DNA of 64,000 bases from Candidatus Gastranaerophilales bacterium. Lineage in GTDB: Bacteria; Cyanobacteriota; Vampirovibrionia; Gastranaerophilales; Gastranaerophilaceae. The notes under the pieces were generated by a model. It did not search any database. It saw only the letters and a list, made by a program, of their open reading frames with translations, and was not told the origin of the DNA. This document shows, one piece after another, positions 26,260 through 33,727 of this stretch (positions within the stretch are counted from its first letter, which is position 1; every line of letters starts with the position of its first letter). The translations under genes were made by a program, and so were the position numbers. Location: positions 62,001 to 126,000 of the forward strand of contig CALUPY010000003.1 of assembly GCA_944322755.1 (NCBI GenBank), written 5' to 3'.

Positions 26260-27128
26260 AAATAAATGCAATAAGTTTTAGCGGATTTAAATATCGAAAG
26301 AAAAAGAATAAAATGCCCAAAAAAGAAAGACTGGACAAAATACTTGTAGACAAAGGCTACTTTGACACAAAAAGCAAAGCGCAGGGCGCAATAATGGCCG
26401 GCGATGTCAAAGTAAACGACGAAGTAATCACAAAATCAGGACATCTGTTTGAACTGAAAGAAAACACAAAAATAGAGGTAAAAACCTTTCCGTATGTGTC
26501 AAGAGGCGGATTGAAAATAGAAAAAGCAATTAAGGAATTCAAAATTGATTTAAAAGACAGAATTTGTCTTGACGCGGGTGCCTCCACAGGAGGATTTACG
26601 GACTGTATGCTTCAAAACGGCGCAAAAAAGGTCTATGCTGTTGATGTCGGATACGGTCAGATTGCCTGGAAAATCAGAAACGACAAACGTGTAAAAACTG
26701 TTGAGCGTACAAATATTAAAAATTGCTCCCCAATGGATATTTATGAAAAAAACGATGAACTGCCTGATTTTTGCGCAATGGATTTGTCTTTCATTTCCAT
26801 AACAAAAGTTCTTGAGAACATAAAAAAACTTATGCAGCCAGAGGATATTGAAATAGCTGCGCTGATAAAACCCCAGTTTGAGGCAGGAAAAGAGCTCGTG
26901 GGGAAAAACGGGGTGGTTCGGGAAAAAAGTACGCATGAGCTTGTTATAAAAAATGTAATCGAATTTTCAAAAACAATCGGGTTGTACCCGCAAAAATTGA
27001 CATTTTCACCTATCAAAGGACCCGCGGGAAATATAGAATATCTGATATTGCTTTCAGACAGGTCATCTGATTTTGATATGGAAGAAATAGAGTCAGTCGT
27101 AAACGCAGCAAACTCTCAGATGGAATAA
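26256..27128 (+). CDS. tlyA: TlyA-type rRNA 2'-O-methyltransferase (hemolysin A family)
   Basis: 290 residues from the overlapping ATG, or 271 from ATG 26313 (MPKKERLDKILV), where most TlyA proteins begin. An S4 RNA-binding domain (RLDKILVDKGYFDTKSKAQGAIMAGDVKVND) is followed by an FtsJ-like SAM domain: SRGGLKIEKA, CLDAGASTGGFTDCMLQNGAKKVYAVDVGYGQ, DFCAMDLSFIS, AALIKPQFEAGKE. It methylates cytidine 2'-OH in 16S/23S rRNA. The 19-residue extension MKINAISFSGFKYRKKKNK carries the ISFSG motif seen in other proteins here, and the ATGA overlap with tatD favours its use. Confidence 0.9.
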   Translation: MKINAISFSGFKYRKKKNKMPKKERLDKILVDKGYFDTKSKAQGAIMAGDVKVNDEVITKSGHLFELKENTKIEVKTFPYVSRGGLKIEKAIKEFKIDLKDRICLDAGASTGGFTDCMLQNGAKKVYAVDVGYGQIAWKIRNDKRVKTVERTNIKNCSPMDIYEKNDELPDFCAMDLSFISITKVLENIKKLMQPEDIEIAALIKPQFEAGKELVGKNGVVREKSTHELVIKNVIEFSKTIGLYPQKLTFSPIKGPAGNIEYLILLSDRSSDFDMEEIESVVNAANSQME

Positions 27129-27222
27129 AAAGGGTAAAAATTTATTTCCTTTCCATATAAAAGTTCTTGTACTATTTATTTGTTTTAGTGGTATATTGAG
27201 ATTGTAAAAATTCTATTCCTAA

Positions 27223-27294
27223 AGCGGCATCGTCTAGGGGTTAGGATAGCAGATTCTCATTCTGTTGACACGGGTTCGAATCCCGTTGCCGCCG
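27223..27294 (+). tRNA. tRNA-Glu (anticodon CTC)
   Basis: Full cloverleaf. Acceptor strand 27223-27229 pairs with 27287-27293. The T-arm is ACGGG / TTCGAAT / CCCGT; the anticodon arm is GCAGA / TTCTCAT / TCTGT, giving anticodon CTC. G73 follows and no CCA is encoded. Position 1 is A opposite C72, so the first acceptor pair is an A·C mismatch; the other six pair normally. Confidence 0.92.
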
Positions 27295-27544
27295 AACTTA
27301 CGATGTAACAAAATTACGAGGCTTGTGCCTCGTTTTTTGTTACGAGTAAGCATTACCAAAGTGAGTCCGTGACGGTTTCACGAAGGTGAAAGCGGACAGG
27401 ACGACACCAGACGTCTTTTGTTGTTTGAACCATACTTTTCCCGGGATTCTCACTGCAAATTTATTTTCATAAATTTGCGGTTCTACCTCTCGCAAAACAA
27501 TTCACTGGATTGTTTTGCTCGGCAGAGTCGTTGCCGCCGAACTT
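27284..27544 (+). repeat. 16-bp direct repeat of the tRNA-Glu 3' end flanking a structured insert
   Basis: CGTTGCCGCCGAACTT occurs at 27284-27299 (tRNA 3' end plus flank) and again at 27529-27544. Between the copies lie the tRNA terminator and about 185 bp without an ORF but full of hairpins: GTCCG…CGGAC around 27365-27398, GCAAATTTA…TAAATTTGC around 27453-27480, GCAAAACAAT…ATTGTTTTGC around 27492-27518. This looks like an attachment-site scar at a tRNA 3' end, or a small structured RNA element inserted there. Confidence 0.65.
27305..27344 (+). terminator. Strong terminator after tRNA-Glu
   Basis: Inner stem ACGAGGC (27316-27322) / GCCTCGT (27327-27333) with loop TTGT and a run of Ts. It is extended by an outer GTAACAAAA / TTTTGTTAC pairing. 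Confidence 0.9.
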
Positions 27545-27587
27545 TTAAAACGTAGAAAATTTTACAAAAAAATCAAACAATAAATTT

Positions 27588-28103
27588 CTATATATTTTTT
27601 TCAAAATACTTTTGCGTATCTATCGTATTGTAATGTATTGGAATCGATTTTTCAGTTGCGGCTTTTACAAGTTTAAATGCAGATAACGGCACAAAACTGA
27701 AAAAATCAATATATTTCTGATTTGCCGTTATATTTATTTGAAATTGAGGAAAGCGTTGAAGCTCAGGACAAATACCTCCATCATAGTTAATACTGAGAGT
27801 TTTGATATCCGACCATAATATATTTTGTACAGTTTTATTATTATTTATCAATGTTAAATTTTCATTATCGATTATGAGCAGTCTAAAAGGATATTTTTTT
27901 TCTAAATATACCAGTAGTATACATCTAATTCCCAATACAAGAATAACAAAAGCCGCAGCTATTACTACACCAATTATACGTTCTGATGGCGGACAAAGCA
28001 AGAATAATAATATAATACAGTAAATTAGCATTATAGCAGTAAATATTTTTTGCCGTGGATGATCTAATGAGTATAAATATAATTTTTGCCCGTTATATTT
28101 CAT
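27588..28103 (-). CDS. Two-TM membrane protein with PH-like tail, unknown
   Basis: 171 residues. Two adjacent membrane helices (IFTAIMLIYCIILLFLLCP and IIGVVIAAAFVILVLGIRCILLVYL) are followed by a soluble beta-rich part (FRLLIIDNENLTLINNNKTVQNILWSDIKTLSINYDG…). This resembles the bacterial PH-like (YcxB/DUF304-type) layout, in which a short TM pair precedes a W-S-D-I-K strand. Function unknown. It lies in the AT-rich accessory patch after tRNA-Glu, alone on its strand. Confidence 0.6.
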   Translation of the reverse strand: MKYNGQKLYLYSLDHPRQKIFTAIMLIYCIILLFLLCPPSERIIGVVIAAAFVILVLGIRCILLVYLEKKYPFRLLIIDNENLTLINNNKTVQNILWSDIKTLSINYDGGICPELQRFPQFQINITANQKYIDFFSFVPLSAFKLVKAATEKSIPIHYNTIDTQKYFEKNI

Positions 28104-28157
28104 ATTATCCGTCCCATTATCTCAATATTTTACCATAAAATAAGCCAGATTTTTTAC

Positions 28158-28240
28158 TTATTTCAAGGTTTCTATAAGCTATTTGATTGCATTAATTTGT
28201 GTATTTACTCATCAGCGCGTGCCTTTGTTCAATAATTTTT
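28158..28240 (-). pseudogene. Decayed fragment of the valS 3' end
   Basis: Read on the minus strand this stretch encodes …QINAIK-stop-LIETLK-stop. The intact ValS ends …QINAIKELIETLK-stop. DNA similarity to 29899-29985 continues through the stop into the terminator remnant at about 28136-28157, with point changes, an in-frame stop and small deletions. It is a non-functional copy of the valS tail, 1.7 kb from the real one and in the same orientation. Confidence 0.75.
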
Positions 28241-28349
28241 GAAAATCTGCACTATTGGAAAGATGCCATATGCCGGTCACAATCATTCATTGTTTAGTGC
28301 TTTAGAATGACATTGTATAGATTCTGTTTATACAGACGTTTTTCGTCGG

Positions 28350-29384
28350 CTAATCAGTTAGGTTAATAATATTATGCCAATTAGATTTAGTTGTATATGC
28401 ATCTTTTTCTAAAATACCATTTTTGTACTTTTCCATGTCAATTGAGCCAGGCACGTACGTTCTTTCACCTTCTATAAAATTTAACCCCTGCCGGTATTTT
28501 AATGACCCTTTTCTAAAAGGTTTTAATTTTCCAAAAATCTGCTCTAAATGAATTTTTGCATTATCTTTATCAAAAATTTGTTCTTTTCCGTTTAAAACCA
28601 TTTTGTAATCTATTTTTTCCCTCAACCCTAATTCTCTAAGCATTTTTTGGAAATCTTCCAGTGACTTACCAGTGCTTTCTGCCATTTTTATCTGCGCCTC
28701 CTCAGATTGCCCCAATAAATCTCCGACAATCCTTCTCGGATAATTTTCAGATATTGCATCTAATAGTCCGTCAACAGAAGTTCTATAAGCCATTTCCGTC
28801 TGTCTTGTATGTCTAAATTCATGCATTAAGTACTCGATGATATCGGTTTTTTCTTGTCCGTTAAATTTTTTTGAAAGATTCAAGCATAAAGTAATAACAC
28901 CTTTTGTAAGATCCCAGCTTGCATCAAACATTTTGGGTTTATCAAATATCAGGGGGATGTTAAGATCTTTATAACCAAAATCATTCTTTATTTGTTCAAA
29001 TGCTTTTTGACAAAATTCTTTTGAATCTTTTATATAGCTCAACTGCTGATATGCGTTCATTTTTTCTACTGCTTTTTCCGGAGAAACCTTTTTGCCAAAT
29101 ATAGAAGAAAAATAACCTGCAATCATTTTTATAAAAGGCATATTGGGTTTTTGTTTTCCAAAAATACTATCTTCAAAAGCAAGGCTCGATTCATCAAACG
29201 AAAAATTTGCTTTTGCTAATATTTTTTTGTCTCGAGACGATATACTTACAACATCATTTTTCAGAGCTGTCTGTCCGGTTCTTATGCTGTATTTAGTCTT
29301 AATCTTTTCCAGCAAGTTTGTTTTCTTAAACTGTTTTGAAATATAACTATTTCTATGTAATAAACGGGTATTTTTTATAGACAT
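28350..29384 (-). CDS. Putative zinc-metalloprotease-like protein (HEFRH), unknown family
   Basis: 344 residues from ATG 29384; the frame reaches 29480 but would then overlap the upstream gene by 80 nt. A basic, disordered N-terminus (about residues 1-80) is followed by a helical region. Near residue 190 the segment IIEYLMHEFRHTRQTEMAYRT has H-E-x-x-H, the zinc/catalytic motif of gluzincin/metzincin proteases, preceded by a strand (GVITLCLNLS) as is usual. The third ligand is not obvious; Glu in the DAISEN segment is one candidate. No signal peptide. It lies between the valS remnant and 29401-29811. Confidence 0.6.
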   Translation of the reverse strand: MSIKNTRLLHRNSYISKQFKKTNLLEKIKTKYSIRTGQTALKNDVVSISSRDKKILAKANFSFDESSLAFEDSIFGKQKPNMPFIKMIAGYFSSIFGKKVSPEKAVEKMNAYQQLSYIKDSKEFCQKAFEQIKNDFGYKDLNIPLIFDKPKMFDASWDLTKGVITLCLNLSKKFNGQEKTDIIEYLMHEFRHTRQTEMAYRTSVDGLLDAISENYPRRIVGDLLGQSEEAQIKMAESTGKSLEDFQKMLRELGLREKIDYKMVLNGKEQIFDKDNAKIHLEQIFGKLKPFRKGSLKYRQGLNFIEGERTYVPGSIDMEKYKNGILEKDAYTTKSNWHNIINLTD

Positions 29385-29400
29385 AAATCTATTTCCAATA

Positions 29401-29811
29401 TTATTTTTCAATAACGGTCTTTTTAAAAATATTATTATGCGGCACATCATTGCCCATACGTATAAGTTTTTCCAGAGCAAACTTTATTGGATTTTTAATT
29501 TTTGAGGATTCAGTTAAAAAAGTGACAACTTTTTCCTGTTTCAAATCTTGCATAGTTTTGGGAACGATAACATCTGATTTAGGAACAAAACGCGTGAAAC
29601 TAATAAAAGGGAACCCCTTGGAGGTAACACCCGTATCAACAAGAAGTCTTGTTCTCAAGTGCGATGATTCAATATTTTTCCTTGCCTGATTTAGTTTTTC
29701 GAATTTTCCATGCTGAATCGCATAATCAGCTATCTGTTTCATTGATTCACTATTTAAAAATCTTGCTTTGAAAGCGGGTCTGTGCGCAGTATTATAACTA
29801 TTATTTATCAT
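29401..29811 (-). CDS. Small unknown protein with N-terminal PAFKARF motif
   Basis: 136 residues from ATG 29811. GGGGGAAAC lies before this ATG, so the frame back to 29865 is not used. The N-terminus MINNSYNTAHRPAFKARFLNSE carries the F-x-[GA]-type motif also seen in three other proteins here. The rest is mixed helix/strand with SHLRTRLLVDTGVTSKGFPFISFTRFVP in the middle. No signal, TM or cysteines. It lies 16 nt upstream of the HEFRH protein's likely start and probably forms an operon with it. Confidence 0.6.
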   Translation of the reverse strand: MINNSYNTAHRPAFKARFLNSESMKQIADYAIQHGKFEKLNQARKNIESSHLRTRLLVDTGVTSKGFPFISFTRFVPKSDVIVPKTMQDLKQEKVVTFLTESSKIKNPIKFALEKLIRMGNDVPHNNIFKKTVIEK

Positions 29812-29866
29812 GTTTCCCCCTTTGTATATACTGCAATAAAACATGTGAATAAAAATTATTGCCAAT

Positions 29867-29900
29867 AAAAAGCGGGCTTTTTAAAATCAGCCCGCTTTTT
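29867..29900 (-). terminator. Rho-independent terminator of valS
   Basis: AAAAGCGGGCT (29867-29877) pairs with AGCCCGCTTTT (29889-29899). T-runs flank both sides, so it could work in both directions; valS ends at 29903. Confidence 0.92.
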
Positions 29901-29902
29901 AT

Positions 29903-32548
29903 CTATTTCAGTGTTTCTATGAGTTCTTTAATTGCGTTTATCTGCGCATTCAGCTCATCTGCCCGCGCTCTTGTCTCTTCAATAAGTTCTTTAGGTGCTT
30001 TTTCGACAAAATTCTTATTCTTTAGTCTGCCCTCAAGACTCATTCTTTCTTTATCCAATTTTTCAATTTTCTTATTCTGGCGGGCAATTTCTTCATCAAA
30101 ATTAATAAGCCCTTCAAGAGGAATAATAATTTTAGAATTTCCAACAACAGCAGAAGCTGATTTTTTAGGCATTTGCGTATCTTCAGCTTTAAAATCAACG
30201 CTTTCTATTCTTGCCAGACGTTTCAAATAAGGTACAACCGCTTCAAAAACGGGTTTTTCAGCAGCACTGGCAAGGACCGTAATATCCATCTGTGCAGAAA
30301 GCGGAATATTCAATCCCTGACGCACGTTTCTCAAAGACTTAATCGTTTCAAAAACCAGTTCCATCTCTTTATTTTCTGTTTCAAAAACAAATTCTTTTTT
30401 GTACGTCGGGAACTCTGCTTTAATAATTCCGACAGTGTCCTTATCCTGAGGAATCAGCTGCCAGATAGCCTCAGTAATGTGCGGCATTATAGGGTGCAAC
30501 ATTCTCAATGACATATCAAGAACATATCTCAAAACTCTCTGAGTATTAGCTTTTTGAGTTTCATCCTGAAGCTGAATTTTAGCAATCTCAACATACCAGT
30601 CGCAATACTCATTCCAGAAAAAGTCATAAAGAATATGAGCTGTTTCACCTATACGATAGTTCTTTATATTTTCATTAACATCTTTAGAAGTCTGGTTCAA
30701 TCTATGCAGAATCCATTTGTCAGCAATGGTTAAATCTGACATATCAACAGATTTGTTGTCCACACCCTCAAGATTCATCAGCACAAATCTCGATGCGTTC
30801 CAGATTTTGTTAGCAAAATTTCTTCCGTATTCAAATTTGTCATCAGAAACTTTTATATCCTGACCGCCGTATGTTGACATAGATGTCAATGTAAACCTTA
30901 AGGCGTCACAGCCGTATTTGTCAATTATAGTAACAGGGTCAACAGTATTGCCCTTTGATTTTGACATTTTCTGGCCTTTTTCATCACGGATTAAGCCATG
31001 GATATAAACCGTCGAAAACGGAGCTTTGCCGGTAAATTCGTAACCCATGGTAATCATTCTTGCTACCCAGAAGAAAATAATATCAAAACCTGTCACAAGA
31101 GTAGAGGTCGGATAGAATTTTTTAAAGTCCTCGGCTTCAGTATTTGGCCAGCCCATTGTAGAAAACGGCCACAGCCCTGACGAAAACCATGTATCCAAAA
31201 CATCTGTCTCCTGTGTGTAATTTTCAGGATCGGGATTTTCTTTCGCAACAACCATCTCCCCTGTTACGTTGTGATAGTACGCAGGTATCTGATGTCCCCA
31301 CCAGAGCTGCCTTGAGATACACCAGTCACGGATGTTTTCCATCCAGCCCAGATAATTCTTTTCCCATTTTTCAGGAATAAACTTTATTTCACCCGTTTTA
31401 ACAGCTTTGATAGCAGGTTCAGCAAGAGGTTTCATTTTTACAAACCACTGTTCTGAAAGTAACGGTTCAATGGTCGTGTGGCATCTCTGACATTTTCCGA
31501 CATTGTGCTCATGGTCTACGATTCTGATTAAATCATTGTGATATCTGAGCATGCCGATAATTTTTTCACGTGCTTCATATCTGTCCAGACCGTGAAGTTC
31601 GGCAGGAACTTCAGCGCATGCCTTCATCTTGCCTTCGCCGTCTATGACCCATATCGGTTTTAAACCGTGGCGTTTTCCGATTTCATAGTCGTTGGGGTCA
31701 TGAGCCGGAGTGATTTTCAAAGCTCCTGTTCCGAATTTTTTGTCAACATATTCGTCTGCAATAATTGGGATTTCACGCCCTGTCAATGGAAGACAGACTG
31801 TTTTTCCGACTAAATCTTTGTATTTGTAATCCGTCGGGTTTACAGCAATAGCAACATCGCCGAACATAGTCTCCGGACGGGTCGTTGCAATAACAATTGC
31901 ACCGGCCTCATCTTTCAGAGGGTAGCTGATTTCCCAGAGATGCCCGGCCTCTGTTTCATATTCAGTTTCAACGTCAGAAATAGCAGACTGGCAACGAGGA
32001 CACCAGTTAACAATATAAGATCCCTTATAAATTAAACCTTTTTCATAAAGTCTTACAAAAACTTCTTTTACAGCATCCGAACAGCCCTTATCAAGGGTAA
32101 ACCTTTCTCTTGAACGGTCAAAAGAAGCACCGAGACGTTTGCACTGGTCTAAGATTGCACTTTTATGCTCATTTGCCCAGTCCCATGTTCTTGCGAGAAA
32201 TTTTTCCCTGCCGAGCTCATGACGGTTTGTTCCTTCTGCTCTCAGCTGCTTTTCAACAACATTCTGCGTTGCAATACCGGCATGGTCTGTTCCCGGCACC
32301 CACAGAGCCTCATATCCGGCCATTCTGTGATACCTGACAAGAATATCCTGCAGCGTTTCATCAATGGCATGCCCCATATGCAGAACACCTGTTACATTCG
32401 GCGGCGGAATTACAATAGAGAAGTGCGGTTTTTCTGACTTAGCGTCAGCTTTAAAACACTCATTATCTTCCCAGAATTTGTAAATCTCTGCTTCTGTTTT
32501 ATTTGCGTCATATGTTGTCGGCAAATCACTGTAACTTTTTGTCTGCAT
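29903..32548 (-). CDS. valS: Valyl-tRNA synthetase
   Basis: 881 residues. The HIGH motif is HMGH at residues 57-60 within PPPNVTGVLHMGHAIDETLQD; KMSKS is at about 527-531 in KGQKMSKSKGNTVDP. The CP1 editing domain lies between them (WVPGTDHAGIATQNVVEKQL, ATTRPETMFGDVAIAVNP, ITPAHDPNDYEIGKRHGL). GSYIVNWCPRCQSAISDVE carries zinc-type cysteines. The anticodon-binding domain and the C-terminal coiled coil (FDEEIARQNKKIEKLDKERM…) are complete. GAGAGG lies before the ATG. A decayed copy of its last 25 or so codons sits at 28158. Confidence 0.97.
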   Translation of the reverse strand: MQTKSYSDLPTTYDANKTEAEIYKFWEDNECFKADAKSEKPHFSIVIPPPNVTGVLHMGHAIDETLQDILVRYHRMAGYEALWVPGTDHAGIATQNVVEKQLRAEGTNRHELGREKFLARTWDWANEHKSAILDQCKRLGASFDRSRERFTLDKGCSDAVKEVFVRLYEKGLIYKGSYIVNWCPRCQSAISDVETEYETEAGHLWEISYPLKDEAGAIVIATTRPETMFGDVAIAVNPTDYKYKDLVGKTVCLPLTGREIPIIADEYVDKKFGTGALKITPAHDPNDYEIGKRHGLKPIWVIDGEGKMKACAEVPAELHGLDRYEAREKIIGMLRYHNDLIRIVDHEHNVGKCQRCHTTIEPLLSEQWFVKMKPLAEPAIKAVKTGEIKFIPEKWEKNYLGWMENIRDWCISRQLWWGHQIPAYYHNVTGEMVVAKENPDPENYTQETDVLDTWFSSGLWPFSTMGWPNTEAEDFKKFYPTSTLVTGFDIIFFWVARMITMGYEFTGKAPFSTVYIHGLIRDEKGQKMSKSKGNTVDPVTIIDKYGCDALRFTLTSMSTYGGQDIKVSDDKFEYGRNFANKIWNASRFVLMNLEGVDNKSVDMSDLTIADKWILHRLNQTSKDVNENIKNYRIGETAHILYDFFWNEYCDWYVEIAKIQLQDETQKANTQRVLRYVLDMSLRMLHPIMPHITEAIWQLIPQDKDTVGIIKAEFPTYKKEFVFETENKEMELVFETIKSLRNVRQGLNIPLSAQMDITVLASAAEKPVFEAVVPYLKRLARIESVDFKAEDTQMPKKSASAVVGNSKIIIPLEGLINFDEEIARQNKKIEKLDKERMSLEGRLKNKNFVEKAPKELIEETRARADELNAQINAIKELIETLK

Positions 32549-32650
32549 TTATATAGCCTCTCTTAATCCTTTTCAATGACTATAAAATAACACAAAGAGA
32601 AGAATTTTTCTAATATTGCAGTGAAAAATTTTAATTATGTACTAAAAAGC

Positions 32651-32673
32651 AAAAAAAAACTCCCTTTCGGGAG
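32651..32673 (-). terminator. Terminator with GAAA tetraloop
   Basis: On the minus strand CTCCC-GAAA-GGGAG (32673-32660) followed by a long T run. Ends the 33575-32700 operon. Confidence 0.85.
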
Positions 32674-32699
32674 AGTGTGTATATATGTTAACAGTACTC

Positions 32700-33071
32700 T
32701 TACTGTACAGAGTAAGTAATCAATGTTTTAACTGAGCGGGCAGTATCTTTGATTTCTTGTTTTTCTGCCTTTTCCATTGTTTCTTCAAGAATTTTTATAG
32801 CTTCTGTCTTGTCGTCAAGTGAGAGAAGCTCATTGATTGCACTCATTGCAACACGTGCAGAAAGATCGTTAATTCCTTTTCCTTCTGTAGCAATAACTAC
32901 TTTTAAAGATTCAGGACAATTTTTTCTGATAAGAGCCTGAGCAGTCATTTCTCTGACTTCATCAATACTTGAATTAGTACCGATTTCTTCCAGAACACGG
33001 ACTGATTCTACTGTATCTTCGTGTTTTCCGAGTGCTTCTATTATATTATTGATTCTTTTGCTGTTATTCAT
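32700..33071 (-). CDS. Small HEAT-like helical protein
   Basis: 123 residues, all helical, with two or three HEAT-like units: EDTVESVRVLEEIGTNSSIDEVREMTAQALIRKN, VVIATEGKGINDLSARVAMSAINELLSLDD, and TEAIKILEETMEKAEKQEIKDTARSVK. No signal peptide. AGGAG lies just before the ATG and close to the stop of the upstream gene, so the two are coupled. A small adaptor is likely; no specific partner can be named. Confidence 0.7.
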   Translation of the reverse strand: MNNSKRINNIIEALGKHEDTVESVRVLEEIGTNSSIDEVREMTAQALIRKNCPESLKVVIATEGKGINDLSARVAMSAINELLSLDDKTEAIKILEETMEKAEKQEIKDTARSVKTLITYSVQ

Positions 33072-33080
33072 TTCTATCTC

Positions 33081-33575
33081 CTACGCTGATAATTCATTGA
33101 GTAACATTTCTTCGAGCTGTGCCACAGGTTTTTTCTGCAGATTGGAAACGCTGTATGAGTAATCGAATTTTGAAGAAATATAATCTTTCAAACCTTTAAA
33201 GTCAAGTTCGATATTTGTATTTTTAGCGTTTTCCCAGCTTTGAGCAATGTTGTCTCTTACCTGTCTTCCGAATGAAATGATAGAATTGAATCTTGATTTC
33301 AATGAATTATTGAAAGAGTTAATGCCGCCAACTATAGAGCTGGTGAACATTTTTGCTTTTTCTGAAGCTTTGTTCAAAAGATTGTCATTTTTTGACGCAC
33401 TTTGAGCTTTTGAAGACTCAAAAACGTCTGCCGCATAGACATTACCTTTAAAATTAATGCCGAACGGATTTGATTGTGCAGCCGATGCTGCGTTCTGTGT
33501 TGCTTCCTGCTTTTTTGTGCCGGAAAGCTGTTTGATAACTCCAAAGTTGAATTTGCCGATACTTAATTTGTCCAT
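33081..33575 (-). CDS. Unknown protein with NPFGINFKGN motif
   Basis: 164 residues from ATG 33575, with AAAGG a few nt upstream; the frame to 33665 has no ribosome-binding site. The N-terminus is disordered and Gln/Ala/Ser-rich, and contains SIGKFNFGVIKQ and NPFGINFKGNVYAADVF. The middle is amphipathic (SIVGGINSFNNSLKSRFNSIISFGRQVRDNIAQSW). The end has a short helical KKPVAQLEEMLLNELSA. No TM. Forms an operon with the HEAT-like gene 33071-32700. Function unknown. Confidence 0.65.
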   Translation of the reverse strand: MDKLSIGKFNFGVIKQLSGTKKQEATQNAASAAQSNPFGINFKGNVYAADVFESSKAQSASKNDNLLNKASEKAKMFTSSIVGGINSFNNSLKSRFNSIISFGRQVRDNIAQSWENAKNTNIELDFKGLKDYISSKFDYSYSVSNLQKKPVAQLEEMLLNELSA

Positions 33576-33691
33576 ATTTAGCCTTTCTTGATTGTATTTC
33601 AGCTTCCTTATTAAATTACCATTTTTTTTGTGATGCATAATCATCTTTTTGGAGGATTTATTCATAATTTTATTAAACTTTTGTATAAAAG

Positions 33692-33721
33692 TTGAAAAGA
33701 CGGATAGTCTTATTTTATGAT
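33692..33721 (+). promoter_or_regulatory. ribF promoter placed for a leaderless mRNA
   Basis: TTGAAA (33692-33697), 18 bp, TATGAT (33716-33721), then 6 nt to the ATG at 33728. The TTG at 33692 that opens the longest frame is part of the -35 box. Confidence 0.6.
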
Positions 33722-33727
33722 ATTTAC

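Noticed and set aside
33692-33727. TTG start for ribF at 33692
   Set aside because: The TTG is the first half of the -35 box TTGAAA; the family N-terminus begins at the ATG at 33728.
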